Shown: piece after piece, positions 1 through 8,568 of the stretch | Numbering within the stretch: the stretch's first letter is position 1 | Layout of the letters: every line of letters begins with the position of its first letter | Origin: Aquabacterium sp. | GTDB taxonomy: Bacteria > Pseudomonadota > Gammaproteobacteria > Burkholderiales > Burkholderiaceae_C | Assembly (NCBI GenBank): GCA_030654555.1 | Contig: JAURXG010000688.1 | Location: 1-24,908 of the forward strand | Length of the DNA stretch: 24,908 nucleotides | Reading direction: 5' to 3' | The notes under the pieces: model-generated | Told to the model about the DNA's origin: nothing | Databases searched by the model: none | Seen by the model: only the letters and a program-made list of their open reading frames with translations | Program-made: the position numbers and the translations under genes

Positions 1-1
1 C

Positions 2-805
2 GGCGTGCCGGTGGTGGTGGAAAACCGGCCCGGCGGCGTCGGCACCATTGCCGCCGCGGCGGTGGCACGCTCGGCGCCGGACGGCTACATGTTTCTGGTG
101 ACCTTGCACAGCCAGCTGGCGCAATCGACCGTGCTGCTCAAGCATCCGCCGATCGACCCGTCAAAAGACCTGGTGCCCATCGCATCGATCAGCACCGGCG
201 TCGGCCCGATGGTGGTGAAGAAGGACCTGCCGGTGAACAACCTGAAGGAGTTGATCGAACTGGCGCGCAAGCGCCCGGTGACGGTCGGCAACTTCGGCAT
301 CGGCTCGGGCTGGCAGCTGCAGATGACGCAACTGGCCCAGGACACCGGCGCGCAGTTCGTCATCGTCAACTACAAGGGCACCGGGCCGATGTTGGGCGAC
401 CTGCTGGGCGGGCATATCGAAGTCGGTGCCGGCTCGATGGCGGGTCTGAGCGGAGCGATTCAGAACGGCGGCATCCGGCCCATCATGGTCATCTCAGGGC
501 AGGCGTCGAACATGCTGCCCGGCTTGCCGAGTTGGAAGGATGCCGGCTTCGTCGGCCCGGCTTTCCAGGACCTGGTGGAGTGCAACATGCTGCTCGGGCC
601 CACCGGCACGCCAGCGGAGGTCGTTGCGCGGTTGGCCCAGTTGGCGACGGAGTCGGTGACCCAGGGCGCGCGAATGAAGGCCTTCCGCAAACAGCTTGGC
701 GGCGAGGATGCGCCACTGACGGGCGAGGCGCTGCGCAGCTTCATCGAGCGCTCCTGGCCGACCTACCAGGCGATGACACGCAAGATCGGTATCACCGCCG
801 AATGA
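2..805 (+). CDS. Bug/TctC-family tripartite tricarboxylate transporter substrate-binding protein (5' partial)
   Basis: This is the C-terminal two-thirds of a periplasmic solute receptor of the Bug (TctC) family, which binds carboxylates or other small organic acids. The frame is already open at the window edge, so the signal peptide and true start lie upstream. Family hallmarks are the early VVVENRPGG segment, the SAPDGY motif after it, the KKDLPVNNLKELIELA stretch and the VNYKGTGPMLGDLLGGHIE region, which corresponds to the conserved YKG...DLLGGH ligand-loop motif. The protein ends with a typical C-terminal helix and a TGA stop. No TctA or TctB membrane subunit is visible nearby, which is common for the many orphan Bug receptors of Burkholderiales. 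It converges on the minus-strand operon that ends 68 bp away. The ligand cannot be predicted. Confidence 0.93.
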   Translation, partial: GVPVVVENRPGGVGTIAAAAVARSAPDGYMFLVTLHSQLAQSTVLLKHPPIDPSKDLVPIASISTGVGPMVVKKDLPVNNLKELIELARKRPVTVGNFGIGSGWQLQMTQLAQDTGAQFVIVNYKGTGPMLGDLLGGHIEVGAGSMAGLSGAIQNGGIRPIMVISGQASNMLPGLPSWKDAGFVGPAFQDLVECNMLLGPTGTPAEVVARLAQLATESVTQGARMKAFRKQLGGEDAPLTGEALRSFIERSWPTYQAMTRKIGITAE

Positions 806-873
806 ACCCGGCGGCCTGCCGTTGCACAACCCCTTCGCTTGTCCGTCGCAGACGCCCATGAACGCCGGCGCAA

Positions 874-1647
874 TCAACTTGCAGCGGCCAGGACACGCTG
901 GAGTGCAGCCAGAACTGCAGCACGTGCCTTGTGCTGCGGATCATGTCCGATCTCGGGCAAGGCGGTGATCTCCAGCGGCATCGTGCCATGGGCGACCAGA
1001 TCGCGGGCACTCGGGCGCCAACCGTAGTCATCGGCCTGGCCGAAAATCGCCGCCACCGGGCAGCGCACCGCGGCGATCTGTTCGGCCATCGTCCAGTCGA
1101 CCGCATCGTCGGTCGACCACGGCCCGTGCCACCCCCAGAACATCGAATCTGTCTTGTTGCCGTGGTGGCGCATCAGGCGTTCGCGCAGTCCACCATGCTC
1201 GAACGCCTGGCGAGCGGCGTCCATGCCTCGCACCATGTGCAGATCCAGGGCGATGGTGGGCGAGCAGGCGCAAACGCCACGCACCGCCTTCGGGTGCGCC
1301 GCGGCCGCCAACACCGAGATGGCACCGCCGTCGCTGTGGCCGACCAGCACCGCGCGCTCGATGCCGAAGCGGCGCAGCACTTCGCCGAACACGGGGCCGG
1401 ACTCGTCGAGGCGATAGCTGCGCTCACGGCCGCCGGTCAACGCGTCGGAGCCTCCGTAACCCCAACGGTCGTACGACAGCACGGGCAGCTGGGTCGTGTC
1501 CGCGATCACCTGCGGCAGGTCTCTCCAGGTGCTGGTGCAATCCAGGCCGCCGTGCAGCATGACGACGACCGGGCGAGTGCCGTCGATGCGGCCCCAGCTC
1601 CACGCGCTCAGACGGTGCCCGCCGGCGACGACATCATGCTGCTGCAT
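874..1647 (-). CDS. alpha/beta hydrolase
   Basis: A 257-residue single-domain alpha/beta hydrolase without a signal peptide, so probably cytoplasmic. The oxyanion motif HGG is at residues 32-34, the nucleophile elbow GHSDGG is at 103-108 (Ser105), the acid is probably Asp206 or Asp207 in FGQADDYGW, and the catalytic His is His235 in EIGHDP. The catalytic set is therefore complete. The start is supported by GGAGGA about 6 bases before the ATG. It is the last gene of the minus-strand acyl-CoA operon, separated from the preceding dehydrogenase gene by 180 bp that hold no obvious gene, so it may also have its own promoter. A role in hydrolysing an ester, a CoA thioester or a lactone of the pathway is plausible but is only inferred from position. 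Esterase, dienelactone-type hydrolase and haloperoxidase-like enzymes share this fold. Confidence 0.9.
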   Translation of the reverse strand: MQQHDVVAGGHRLSAWSWGRIDGTRPVVVMLHGGLDCTSTWRDLPQVIADTTQLPVLSYDRWGYGGSDALTGGRERSYRLDESGPVFGEVLRRFGIERAVLVGHSDGGAISVLAAAAHPKAVRGVCACSPTIALDLHMVRGMDAARQAFEHGGLRERLMRHHGNKTDSMFWGWHGPWSTDDAVDWTMAEQIAAVRCPVAAIFGQADDYGWRPSARDLVAHGTMPLEITALPEIGHDPQHKARAAVLAALQRVLAAAS

Positions 1648-1827
1648 CGTGGTTCCTCCGCTGTCTTTTCAAGGCCTGCCAGCCGCAGTGCCGGTGCACG
1701 CGGACCGCCTTCGCGCAACGTCGTCGCCAATCCGGTGCAATGCCATCATCTCGGTCCGTCGATGCGGACTCCAAACTTCTTCGCGGCGCGGCGGCCGGGA
1801 GGACCTGGCATGCGCGCGCTGCCGGAC

Positions 1828-3024
1828 TCAATAAGACTTCGGCAGCCCCAGCACATGCTCGCCGATGTAGTTCAGCAGCATCTCGTTGTTGATCGGCGCG
1901 ATCTCCAGCAGGCGGATCATCGGCCACAGCGTGATGACGTCGTAGTCGCGGTCGAAGCCGTAGCCGCCGTGGGTCTGCAACGCCGCCTCCACCGCGGCCA
2001 CCGCAGCGCGCGAGGCCAGCAGCTTGGCCATGTTGGCGTGCGCGCCGGCGTCCTCACCGGCATCAAAACGGTCGGCGGCGTCGTAGGTCATCAGCCGCGC
2101 GGCCTCGAGCTCGGCCTTGGCGAGGGCCATGCGGTGCTGCAGCGCCTGGTAGCTGCCGATGGGTTTGCCGAAGGGTTTGCGGTCCTTGGCGTAGGCCACC
2201 GCCTTGGCCAGCGCGTAGTCCCCCAAGCCGATGGCGGCGCCGGCGGCCAGCAGTCGCTCGGAGTTCAGGCCCTCGAACATCAGCTTGGCGCCCTTGCCTG
2301 GCTCGCCGATCACGGCGTCTGCAGGCAGTTGCACGTTGTCGAAGAACACCATGTACTGGCGCTCGGCCGTCTCGACCTGGATGTTCAGCGGCTTGAGCGT
2401 GATGCCCGGCGTCTTCATGTCCAGCACCAGCAGCGACATGCCCTCGGTGCGGTGCTTGACCTCGCCGGCCTTGGTGGTGCGCGCCACCACCAGCATGTAG
2501 TCGGCATCGCGCGCGCCCGAAATGAAGACCTTCTGACCGTTCAGCGTCCAGCCGCCGCTGACGTTGGGCGTGGCCAGCGTCGTCATCGCGAAGCTGTTGG
2601 TGCCGGCATTCGGCTCGGTGATCGCGAAGCACATCTTCTTCTCGCCAGTGCAGGTGGGCGTGACGTACTTGGCGATCTGCTCGCGCGTGCCGTGGCGCAC
2701 GATCGGCACCCGGGCCAGGCCGGTGACGACGAGGAACAGTGTCGGCACGCCGGCCAAGGCCAGTGCTTCGTTGAGTGCGGTGATCTCGAGCACGCCACCG
2801 CCCGCGCCGCCGTGTTCCTCGGGAATCGACAGGCCCAGCAAACCGAACTTGCCGAGCGCCTGCCACAGTTCGTTGGGGAAGCGGTCTTCCTTGATGCATT
2901 GCAGGATGTAGCTGCGCGGGTACTGCGCGGTGACGCCGCGCGTGGCTTGCTGGATGTCGCGCACCCGGGACTGGATCTGTGAGGAGGCGGTCTTGCGGCC
3001 GGTCGGCGAAGTGGCGGTGTTCAT
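1828..3024 (-). CDS. acyl-CoA dehydrogenase (IVD-like active site)
   Basis: A 398-residue FAD-dependent acyl-CoA dehydrogenase that should oxidise an acyl-CoA to the 2-enoyl-CoA and pass electrons to ETF. The N-terminal helical domain spans about 20-130. The FAD/substrate motif AITEPNAGTNS is at 134-144, the beta domain at about 150-245, and the C-terminal helical domain ends in LGLPKSY. The SER motif around Glu256 matches the position of the catalytic base of isovaleryl-CoA dehydrogenase (ERL motif), while the C terminus lacks the Tyr-Glu-Gly-Thr typical of short-chain enzymes. The start has AAGGA 8 bases upstream. It follows the AtuA-like gene by 49 bp, which points to cotranscription. A branched or isoprenoid acyl-CoA substrate (citronellyl-CoA or isovaleryl-CoA class) is an inference from its neighbours. 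Confidence 0.93.
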   Translation of the reverse strand: MNTATSPTGRKTASSQIQSRVRDIQQATRGVTAQYPRSYILQCIKEDRFPNELWQALGKFGLLGLSIPEEHGGAGGGVLEITALNEALALAGVPTLFLVVTGLARVPIVRHGTREQIAKYVTPTCTGEKKMCFAITEPNAGTNSFAMTTLATPNVSGGWTLNGQKVFISGARDADYMLVVARTTKAGEVKHRTEGMSLLVLDMKTPGITLKPLNIQVETAERQYMVFFDNVQLPADAVIGEPGKGAKLMFEGLNSERLLAAGAAIGLGDYALAKAVAYAKDRKPFGKPIGSYQALQHRMALAKAELEAARLMTYDAADRFDAGEDAGAHANMAKLLASRAAVAAVEAALQTHGGYGFDRDYDVITLWPMIRLLEIAPINNEMLLNYIGEHVLGLPKSY

Positions 3025-3073
3025 GGTGGATCCTTTCGGTGGCTGCGCCAGGGAGCGAGGCGTCGCGGGTGGG

Positions 3074-4855
3074 TCAGAGGGCCAGGTCGGCGGGGATGGA
3101 TACCGGGTGGTCGAGCAGCATCTGCGCGAAGGCCTTGCCCTGCGAGTCCATGCGCACCGACGCGATGCCGCCGCCGCCCAGCGCCTGCTGCAGGGTGAAG
3201 TTCAGCGCCAGCGTGCCCGGCAAATCGAAGCGCCGGACCTCGCCGCTGGCCAGGTGGGCGAACCAGCGCGCCACGGATTCTTCGGTGATGGCGGCGCGGA
3301 TGTAGGGCAGGAACTCGGGCTTGCGCGCGATGATGCCGATGTTGGCCGAGTCGCCCTTGTCGCCGCTGCGGCCCCAGGCCAGTTGCACCAGCGGCACGCT
3401 GCGCGCGCCACGTGCGAAGGCGTCGGCCACAGGCAGCGGGCCGCCGACGGCGGGCAGCGCGGCCAGGTCCAGCGGCTTGCCAGCGAGCTGCGGCGCGGCG
3501 ACCTGCTGGGCGCCCATGTCGATGCCGACGCTGAGCTGGTGCTTCGGCACCAGGCACGAGAACAGGCGCACCACGGGTTGAACTTTCGGCCGCCCGCCGG
3601 TGAAGCCGGTGATCGCCGGCGACGTCATCAACGCCATCGGCGCGACTTCGCGCGAGAACAGATCCAGGGCGTCCTTCACCGGGTGACGCACGCCGACCTT
3701 GAGCATCACCTCGCGCGCCGACACGCGGGCCTGCGGGCCGTAGGTGTCCTCGGCGCCGATGGCCTCGACGCTGGCCTCGGTGAAGTCGGGCCAGCCGCGC
3801 GCGGCATAGTGGCGGCGCATGCGCGCCAGCATCGCCGCGCCGGTGCGGCGCGCTTTGGCGCCGGCGTCGATGCCGCCGATCCTGAACAGGCTCATGGCGC
3901 GGAAGCCGACGGCATGAGTCAGGCTGGCCTTGGCCTGGTCGGTGGGCGGCCGGCCGCGCGCGCCTTTGACCTCGACGCGGTCCGGGCCCACCTGCGCCAG
4001 CGTGACCGCGGTGAAGTCGCACACCACGTCGGGCAGGATGTAGGCACGCGGGTCGCCGATCTCGTAGAGCATCTGCTCGCCCACGGTGGACGGGCAGACG
4101 AGCCCGCCGGTGCCGGCCGGCTTGGTGACGACGAAGCTGCCGTCGGCGCGGCATTCGGCGATCGGGAAGCCCATGTCGTCCCAACCGGGCACGCTGGCCC
4201 AGTCGGTGTAGTTGCCGCCGGTGGTCTGCGTGCCGCATTCGATCAGGTGGCCGGCCAGGCTGCCCTGCGCCAGCTTGTCCAGCTCGTCGGCCTTCCAGCC
4301 GAAGCGGGCGATCAGCGGCGCCAGCGTCACCGCGCTGTCGACGCAGCGCCCGGTGACGACGATGTCGGCGCCGGCGGCCAGCGCCGCGGCGATCGGGAAG
4401 GCGCCGAGGTAGGCATTGGCGCTCATCACCTTGGCCGGGAAGTCGGCGCCGGAGAACATCTCCTTCACGCCCGCGGCGCGCATGGCCTCGACCTGCGGCA
4501 TCAGGTCGTCACCCAGCACGGCGGCGATCTTCAGATCGACGCCTTCGGCCTGCGCCGCGGCCACCAGCGCGTCGCGGCAGGCGGAAGGGTTGACGCCGCC
4601 GGCGTTGGCGACGACCTGGATGCCGCGCGCCTTGATCTGCTTCATCAGCGGCTTCATCGTCGCCACGAAGTCGGGCGCATAGCCCTGGGCCGGGTCCTTG
4701 GCCTTGGCGCGGATCAGCAGCGACATCGTGATCTCGGCCAGGTAGTCGAAGACCAGCACGTCGATGTCGCCACGCTCGACCAGTTGGGCTGCGGCGAATT
4801 CGGTGTCGCCCCAGAAGCCGGAGGCGCAGCCGATGCGGAGGGTGTCTTTGCTCAT
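3074..4855 (-). CDS. AtuA-like acyclic terpene utilization family protein (DUF1446)
   Basis: A 593-residue protein matching the AtuA family in length and layout. The large N-terminal DUF1446 domain (about 5-450) begins RIGCASGFWGDT, followed by a short linker and a C-terminal AtuA-like domain of about 105 residues with the signature GRSGDKGDSANIG at about 495-507. AtuA is encoded in the citronellol/geraniol (atu) cluster of Pseudomonas, but its biochemical function is not established. Homologues occur beside acyl-CoA carboxylases and dehydrogenases, as here. No signal peptide or membrane segment is visible. The gene starts 30 bp after the thioesterase stop and precedes a dehydrogenase gene. 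The Shine-Dalgarno is weak, so translation may depend on upstream genes. The family call is firm. A terpene substrate is only suggested, because AtuA-like proteins also occur in other acyl-CoA pathways. Confidence 0.9.
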   Translation of the reverse strand: MSKDTLRIGCASGFWGDTEFAAAQLVERGDIDVLVFDYLAEITMSLLIRAKAKDPAQGYAPDFVATMKPLMKQIKARGIQVVANAGGVNPSACRDALVAAAQAEGVDLKIAAVLGDDLMPQVEAMRAAGVKEMFSGADFPAKVMSANAYLGAFPIAAALAAGADIVVTGRCVDSAVTLAPLIARFGWKADELDKLAQGSLAGHLIECGTQTTGGNYTDWASVPGWDDMGFPIAECRADGSFVVTKPAGTGGLVCPSTVGEQMLYEIGDPRAYILPDVVCDFTAVTLAQVGPDRVEVKGARGRPPTDQAKASLTHAVGFRAMSLFRIGGIDAGAKARRTGAAMLARMRRHYAARGWPDFTEASVEAIGAEDTYGPQARVSAREVMLKVGVRHPVKDALDLFSREVAPMALMTSPAITGFTGGRPKVQPVVRLFSCLVPKHQLSVGIDMGAQQVAAPQLAGKPLDLAALPAVGGPLPVADAFARGARSVPLVQLAWGRSGDKGDSANIGIIARKPEFLPYIRAAITEESVARWFAHLASGEVRRFDLPGTLALNFTLQQALGGGGIASVRMDSQGKAFAQMLLDHPVSIPADLAL

Positions 4856-4885
4856 GGGGTTCGTGTCCGGGTGTTCGGGTGGTTG

Positions 4886-7120
4886 TCAGGGCTGGGTCGC
4901 CGCTTCGTCGCGCGGCCAGAAGATGCGCCAGATGCCCTTGGCCGTGGCGCAGATGCGGCCCTGTGCATCAAGCAACTCGCCTTCGGCGAAGGCGATGTTG
5001 CGGCTGGCGCGCACCACCTTGCCACGGGCCTCGAAATGGTCGCCGCTGGCGGCATCGACGTAGCTGATGTCGAGGTTGATGGTCGACTGGCGCAGCCGCT
5101 GCGGGTCGATGCCGCGCATCTCGGGGCGCGCCAACAACGACGAGGCAATGGCGCAGCCCAGCGCGCCGTCGAACATGTAGGCGATGACGCCGCCGTTGAG
5201 CACCGTGTCCGAGCCGCCGCCGCCGCGCTGCGTCGCCATCACCTGGGGCAGGCGCACCACCGCTTCGCCGACGCCGACCACGTCGACCTCCAGACCCTGT
5301 GCGCGCATGAAGTTGTTGTTGCCCCAGCGCTGCCAGAAGGCGTCGATGACGTGCTGGGGGAGGTTCTTGTCGCTCAATTGCGGGTCTCCGTTTCTCAAGG
5401 AAATGTGGCTCTGCCACTCTTCTTGAACCCCCTCGGGGGATGGGCTGGGCGCTGCCCGACCCTGGGGGCGCTCAGAAGCCAGGCCCAGGGCCTGGATGCG
5501 TTCGACATGGGCCAGCAGCGAGCGCTTGGCCATCGGCCACAGGCCCTTGGGCGTGTCGGCGTAGGCCAGCGGCACCCAATCGTCGGGCCCGCCGTCGGGC
5601 TTGTGGCGCATGGCGGCGATGACCTTGGCCTCGCGCGCCAGCCGGTGCGCCTTGAGCCTGGCGATGATCTCGGCGGCCGAGCCCATCACGTGGCCATGTG
5701 CAGGCAGGATGAAGCGGATGTCGTGGCTGCCGCAGGCGGCGGTGAGCCGGTCCAGCGCATCCAGGTAGGCGGCCATGTTGCCGTCGGGCGGGTCGATGAT
5801 GGTCGTGCTGCCGTTCAGGATGTGGTCGCCGGAGAACAGCAGCCCGTCCTCCTCGACCACCAGGCACAGGTGGTTGGCGGCGTGGCCAGGCGTGTGGACG
5901 GCGCGCAGCGTGACCGGATGTTCGGGGTCGTCGAGCAGCACGCGCTCGCCGTCGCCGAGCTCGCGGTCGGGCACGAACAGCGAATGCGCGCGCGCGGTCG
6001 GCGCCGAGCGCAGGCCGAGGATGGGCGGGGGCCGGCCGGTCCGCTGCACGCAGAGCTCGGCGAGCGGTCTGGCGCCGGGCGAATGGTCGGGGTGCGAGTG
6101 GGTGCACAAGATGGCCCGGATGTTTCCCCCGGTCGCCTCGAACAGGCGCGCCACGTGCTCATGGTCGGGCGGGCCGGGATCGATGACGACGAAGCCGCCG
6201 GCTGCGCTGCCGACGATGTAGCTGTTGGTGCCGGGGCCGGTCATCACGCCGGCGTTGGGTGCCGTCAGCCGCCACAGGTGGCGCAGCAATTGCACCGGGC
6301 GCTCGAACTGCCAGTCGAGGGTGTGTTCGAGCTGGCCGTCGGGACAGACCAGTTCCAGTTCGCCGAAGGGCAGGTCGGACTCCATGTAGCGTTGCGGCTT
6401 GCCGCCGACGAGCGCGCCGCGAGGGCACGAGTCCCACAGCGGCTGGCCGCCGGCGCAGGCCTGCAGCACGGTGTCGATGTCGTCGAAGCGAGCCAGCCAC
6501 TGGAGGGTGCGCAGGGTCGGGAAGATCAGCGGCAAGCTGCCTTGCTGGTGGCGCTGCAGCGCGAGCTCGGCGCGCAGCCAGACCGGCTCGAACTGCTCGG
6601 CGCCGTCGGCCACGGGGGTCTGGCCCTCGGGCATGCGGGCAATCAGGAAGGCGGTGCTGAAGCGGCGCGGGCCGATGTCACGGTCGGTGGTCCAGCGCGC
6701 CAGCGAGCGCACTTCGGTGGCGGCGAGCCTGAGGCCGCGCTCGCGCAGCTGCGGGTACAGCGGCCGGTCGCGGCGGATGGCGGCCAGCTCGGCCGCGGCC
6801 AAAGGGCGACCGTCAGAGTGCCGCGCGTGCAGCACGCCCAGTTCCTCGAAGCTCTCGCGCAATGCCGCCAGCGCGGCGGTCAGCTGCGCCGCGGCGCTAC
6901 CCTCGCGGCCGTGCACGAGGTCGTGGGCGCGCGCGTCTTCGTCGTCGATGCGGCCTCCAGGGAACACGAACACGCCGGGCAGGAAGCTGGCCGTCGGCGA
7001 GCGCCGGGTCAGCAGCACTTCGGGGCCGGCGGCGGTGGGGCGCAACCAGAGTAGGGTGGCCGCCGGTCGGGGCTCGACGGGCTGGCGTGCCGGGTGCAAG
7101 TGCAGGGTGGGGCGGACCAT
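4886..7120 (-). CDS. NUDIX hydrolase / MBL-fold hydrolase / PaaI-like hotdog thioesterase three-domain fusion
   Basis: One uninterrupted frame encodes three domains. A NUDIX-like domain (about 15-200) carries FPGGRIDDED and RESFEELGV, a Nudix box with a long insertion. An MBL-fold hydrolase (about 280-545) carries HSHPDH at 341-346, HTPGH at about 409, FSGDH at about 429 and PAHGH at about 473, so its metal ligands are intact. A PaaI-type hotdog thioesterase domain (582-744) carries NGGVIAYMFD. The first two parts resemble LACTB2-type proteins. The start ATG at 7120 has AAGG 8 bases upstream and lies 14 bp after the previous stop; an ATG at 7204 would overlap that gene by 70 bp and lacks support. 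The linker (about 549-581) looks like translated intergenic DNA. An in-frame TTG at 5377 with GGAG 8 bases upstream could start the thioesterase (163 residues) separately. It is therefore either a real fusion or two genes without a stop between them. Confidence 0.85.
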   Translation of the reverse strand: MVRPTLHLHPARQPVEPRPAATLLWLRPTAAGPEVLLTRRSPTASFLPGVFVFPGGRIDDEDARAHDLVHGREGSAAAQLTAALAALRESFEELGVLHARHSDGRPLAAAELAAIRRDRPLYPQLRERGLRLAATEVRSLARWTTDRDIGPRRFSTAFLIARMPEGQTPVADGAEQFEPVWLRAELALQRHQQGSLPLIFPTLRTLQWLARFDDIDTVLQACAGGQPLWDSCPRGALVGGKPQRYMESDLPFGELELVCPDGQLEHTLDWQFERPVQLLRHLWRLTAPNAGVMTGPGTNSYIVGSAAGGFVVIDPGPPDHEHVARLFEATGGNIRAILCTHSHPDHSPGARPLAELCVQRTGRPPPILGLRSAPTARAHSLFVPDRELGDGERVLLDDPEHPVTLRAVHTPGHAANHLCLVVEEDGLLFSGDHILNGSTTIIDPPDGNMAAYLDALDRLTAACGSHDIRFILPAHGHVMGSAAEIIARLKAHRLAREAKVIAAMRHKPDGGPDDWVPLAYADTPKGLWPMAKRSLLAHVERIQALGLASERPQGRAAPSPSPEGVQEEWQSHISLRNGDPQLSDKNLPQHVIDAFWQRWGNNNFMRAQGLEVDVVGVGEAVVRLPQVMATQRGGGGSDTVLNGGVIAYMFDGALGCAIASSLLARPEMRGIDPQRLRQSTINLDISYVDAASGDHFEARGKVVRASRNIAFAEGELLDAQGRICATAKGIWRIFWPRDEAATQP

Positions 7121-7134
7121 GGCGTTGGCCTTCT

Positions 7135-8568
7135 TCAGGCGCTGGCGCTGTTCGTGCGCAGCAACTCGTCCAGCGTGCGCTCGAGGTGGCGCAGCGAATT
7201 GCATTCGCGTGCGATGTGGCAGTAGGGTGCGTAGCGCTTCATCTCCGAGTCGCCCAGGCCCCAGAACGACACCGGCTCGGGGTTGAGCCAGATCACGCGC
7301 CGCGCGCGGCCGTACAGCGTCTTCATGATCTCGGCGTGGGCCTCGCCGCGGTTGTTGCGCGCATCGCCCAGGATCAGCACCGTGGTGCGGCGGTCGATGC
7401 GGTGCATCAGCTGCTCGTCTATGTCCTCCAGCACCTGGCCGTAATCGGTGCCAGATCCACCCACCGCTTGCATCACCTTGTCCACCGCCTGCTCGACCGG
7501 CAGCGACTCGAAGGTCGCGCTGACGTCGACCAGATGGTTGGTGAAGGCGAAGGACTGCACGTCGGAGACCAACTCGTCCAGGCTGTACAGGAACAGCAGC
7601 AGGAAGCGTGCGTACTGGCGCACCGAGCCACTCACGTCGCAGATCGCGACGACGCGCGGGCGTTCGACCTTGGTGCTGCGCCAGAAGGTCTCGAACATCA
7701 CGCCGCCGAAGGCCGCATTGGCGCGCATCGTGCGGCGAAAGTCGAGCTGGCCGCGTTGTTCGCGGCGCTTGCGGCGGGCATGGCGCTCGGCCAGCCGGCG
7801 CGCGATCTTGCGCACGATCTCGTGCATGCGGGCGAAGTCGCGGCGGTCGATGTTGGACAGCTTCTGCGTCTGCAGGAAGTCGTCGTGCAACTCGCGTGTG
7901 GGCGCGGTGCCGTACATCGACAGCTTGCGTTCGACGAAGTTGCGCACTTCGTTGAACAGGTGCTTGCGTACGCGCTCGAGCTCGGCCAGCCGCTGCGGCG
8001 CCAGCGTCTGCCGGCGCGCCTCGGTGATCTCGCGGTCCAGCAGCTCCAGCCCCATGGCCTGCTGAATCTTCTGCGTGTAGTAGCCCTTCTGCGTGAAGAA
8101 CCAGATGTCGGTCAGGCCCACTTCGCGCGCTGCCTGCTGCATGCGGCGCGACAGCGTGGCCGAGTCGCCGGCCAGCAGCAGTTGTGACAGTCCCTGCCCG
8201 CCGCTGCCCTGGCAGCCGCCGGGGCCGCCCTGGCCCTGTCCGCTACCTTGCTGCGGCGGCGATTCCGGGTCGGGCTGCAGTTCCTGCGACGCGCCGGCTG
8301 GCGATGACGGCCGTGCCCGACCCTTGACGCCGAAGGAATCGAAACGAAAGAAACGATCGAAGGCCTGGTCGAAGACTGCGCGGTCGGGCTGGGTCTTGGC
8401 CAAGGTGGCGCCGAGCGCGCTCTTCAGCAGATCGCGTTCGCGCCAACCGATCAGTTGCGCCGCGCGCGCCGCATCGACCTGAGCGTTGAGGCTGACCTCC
8501 AGGTCGCTGCCACGCAGCGCCTTGAAGAAGTCCTCAAGCGTGCTTTGCATGCCTTGAGCCTGTTGCAT
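7135..8568 (-). CDS. VWA domain protein, CoxE-like (MoxR partner)
   Basis: A 477-residue cytoplasmic protein with a C-terminal von Willebrand factor A domain of the CoxE family. The MIDAS motif DVSGS is at about 311-315 and the threonine motif SGTDYG at about 372-377, so metal binding should be intact. The N-terminal half is helical, with a Gly/Gln/Pro-rich low-complexity linker at about 85-130 and a strongly basic stretch (RRKRREQRG) just before the VWA domain. I chose the ATG at 8568 because GGAG lies 7 bases before it. ATGs at 8583 and 8550 are also in frame. It overlaps the end of the MoxR gene by 35 bp, so the two are probably translationally coupled. MoxR AAA+/VWA pairs act as chaperone-like machines that insert metals or remodel enzymes. 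Here the client may be an enzyme of the acyl-CoA operon, which is inference. Confidence 0.9.
   Translation of the reverse strand: MQQAQGMQSTLEDFFKALRGSDLEVSLNAQVDAARAAQLIGWRERDLLKSALGATLAKTQPDRAVFDQAFDRFFRFDSFGVKGRARPSSPAGASQELQPDPESPPQQGSGQGQGGPGGCQGSGGQGLSQLLLAGDSATLSRRMQQAAREVGLTDIWFFTQKGYYTQKIQQAMGLELLDREITEARRQTLAPQRLAELERVRKHLFNEVRNFVERKLSMYGTAPTRELHDDFLQTQKLSNIDRRDFARMHEIVRKIARRLAERHARRKRREQRGQLDFRRTMRANAAFGGVMFETFWRSTKVERPRVVAICDVSGSVRQYARFLLLFLYSLDELVSDVQSFAFTNHLVDVSATFESLPVEQAVDKVMQAVGGSGTDYGQVLEDIDEQLMHRIDRRTTVLILGDARNNRGEAHAEIMKTLYGRARRVIWLNPEPVSFWGLGDSEMKRYAPYCHIARECNSLRHLERTLDELLRTNSASA

Noticed and set aside
1648..1827. Possible gene or terminator between the hydrolase and dehydrogenase genes
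   Set aside because: Only a weak 5-bp stem (around 1754-1770) without a T run and no supported open frame were seen.
3021..4238. A 405-codon minus-strand frame inside the AtuA-like gene
   Set aside because: It is in another frame of the same DNA, is Arg/Pro-rich and has no family motif, while the 593-residue AtuA-like frame has the expected signature.
931..7054. Very long open frames on the plus strand (for example 2930-7054, over 1300 codons, and 931-2982)
   Set aside because: They are antisense to well-supported minus-strand genes. Their translations are His/Arg/Gln/Gly-rich with no recognisable domain, as expected from high-GC codon bias.
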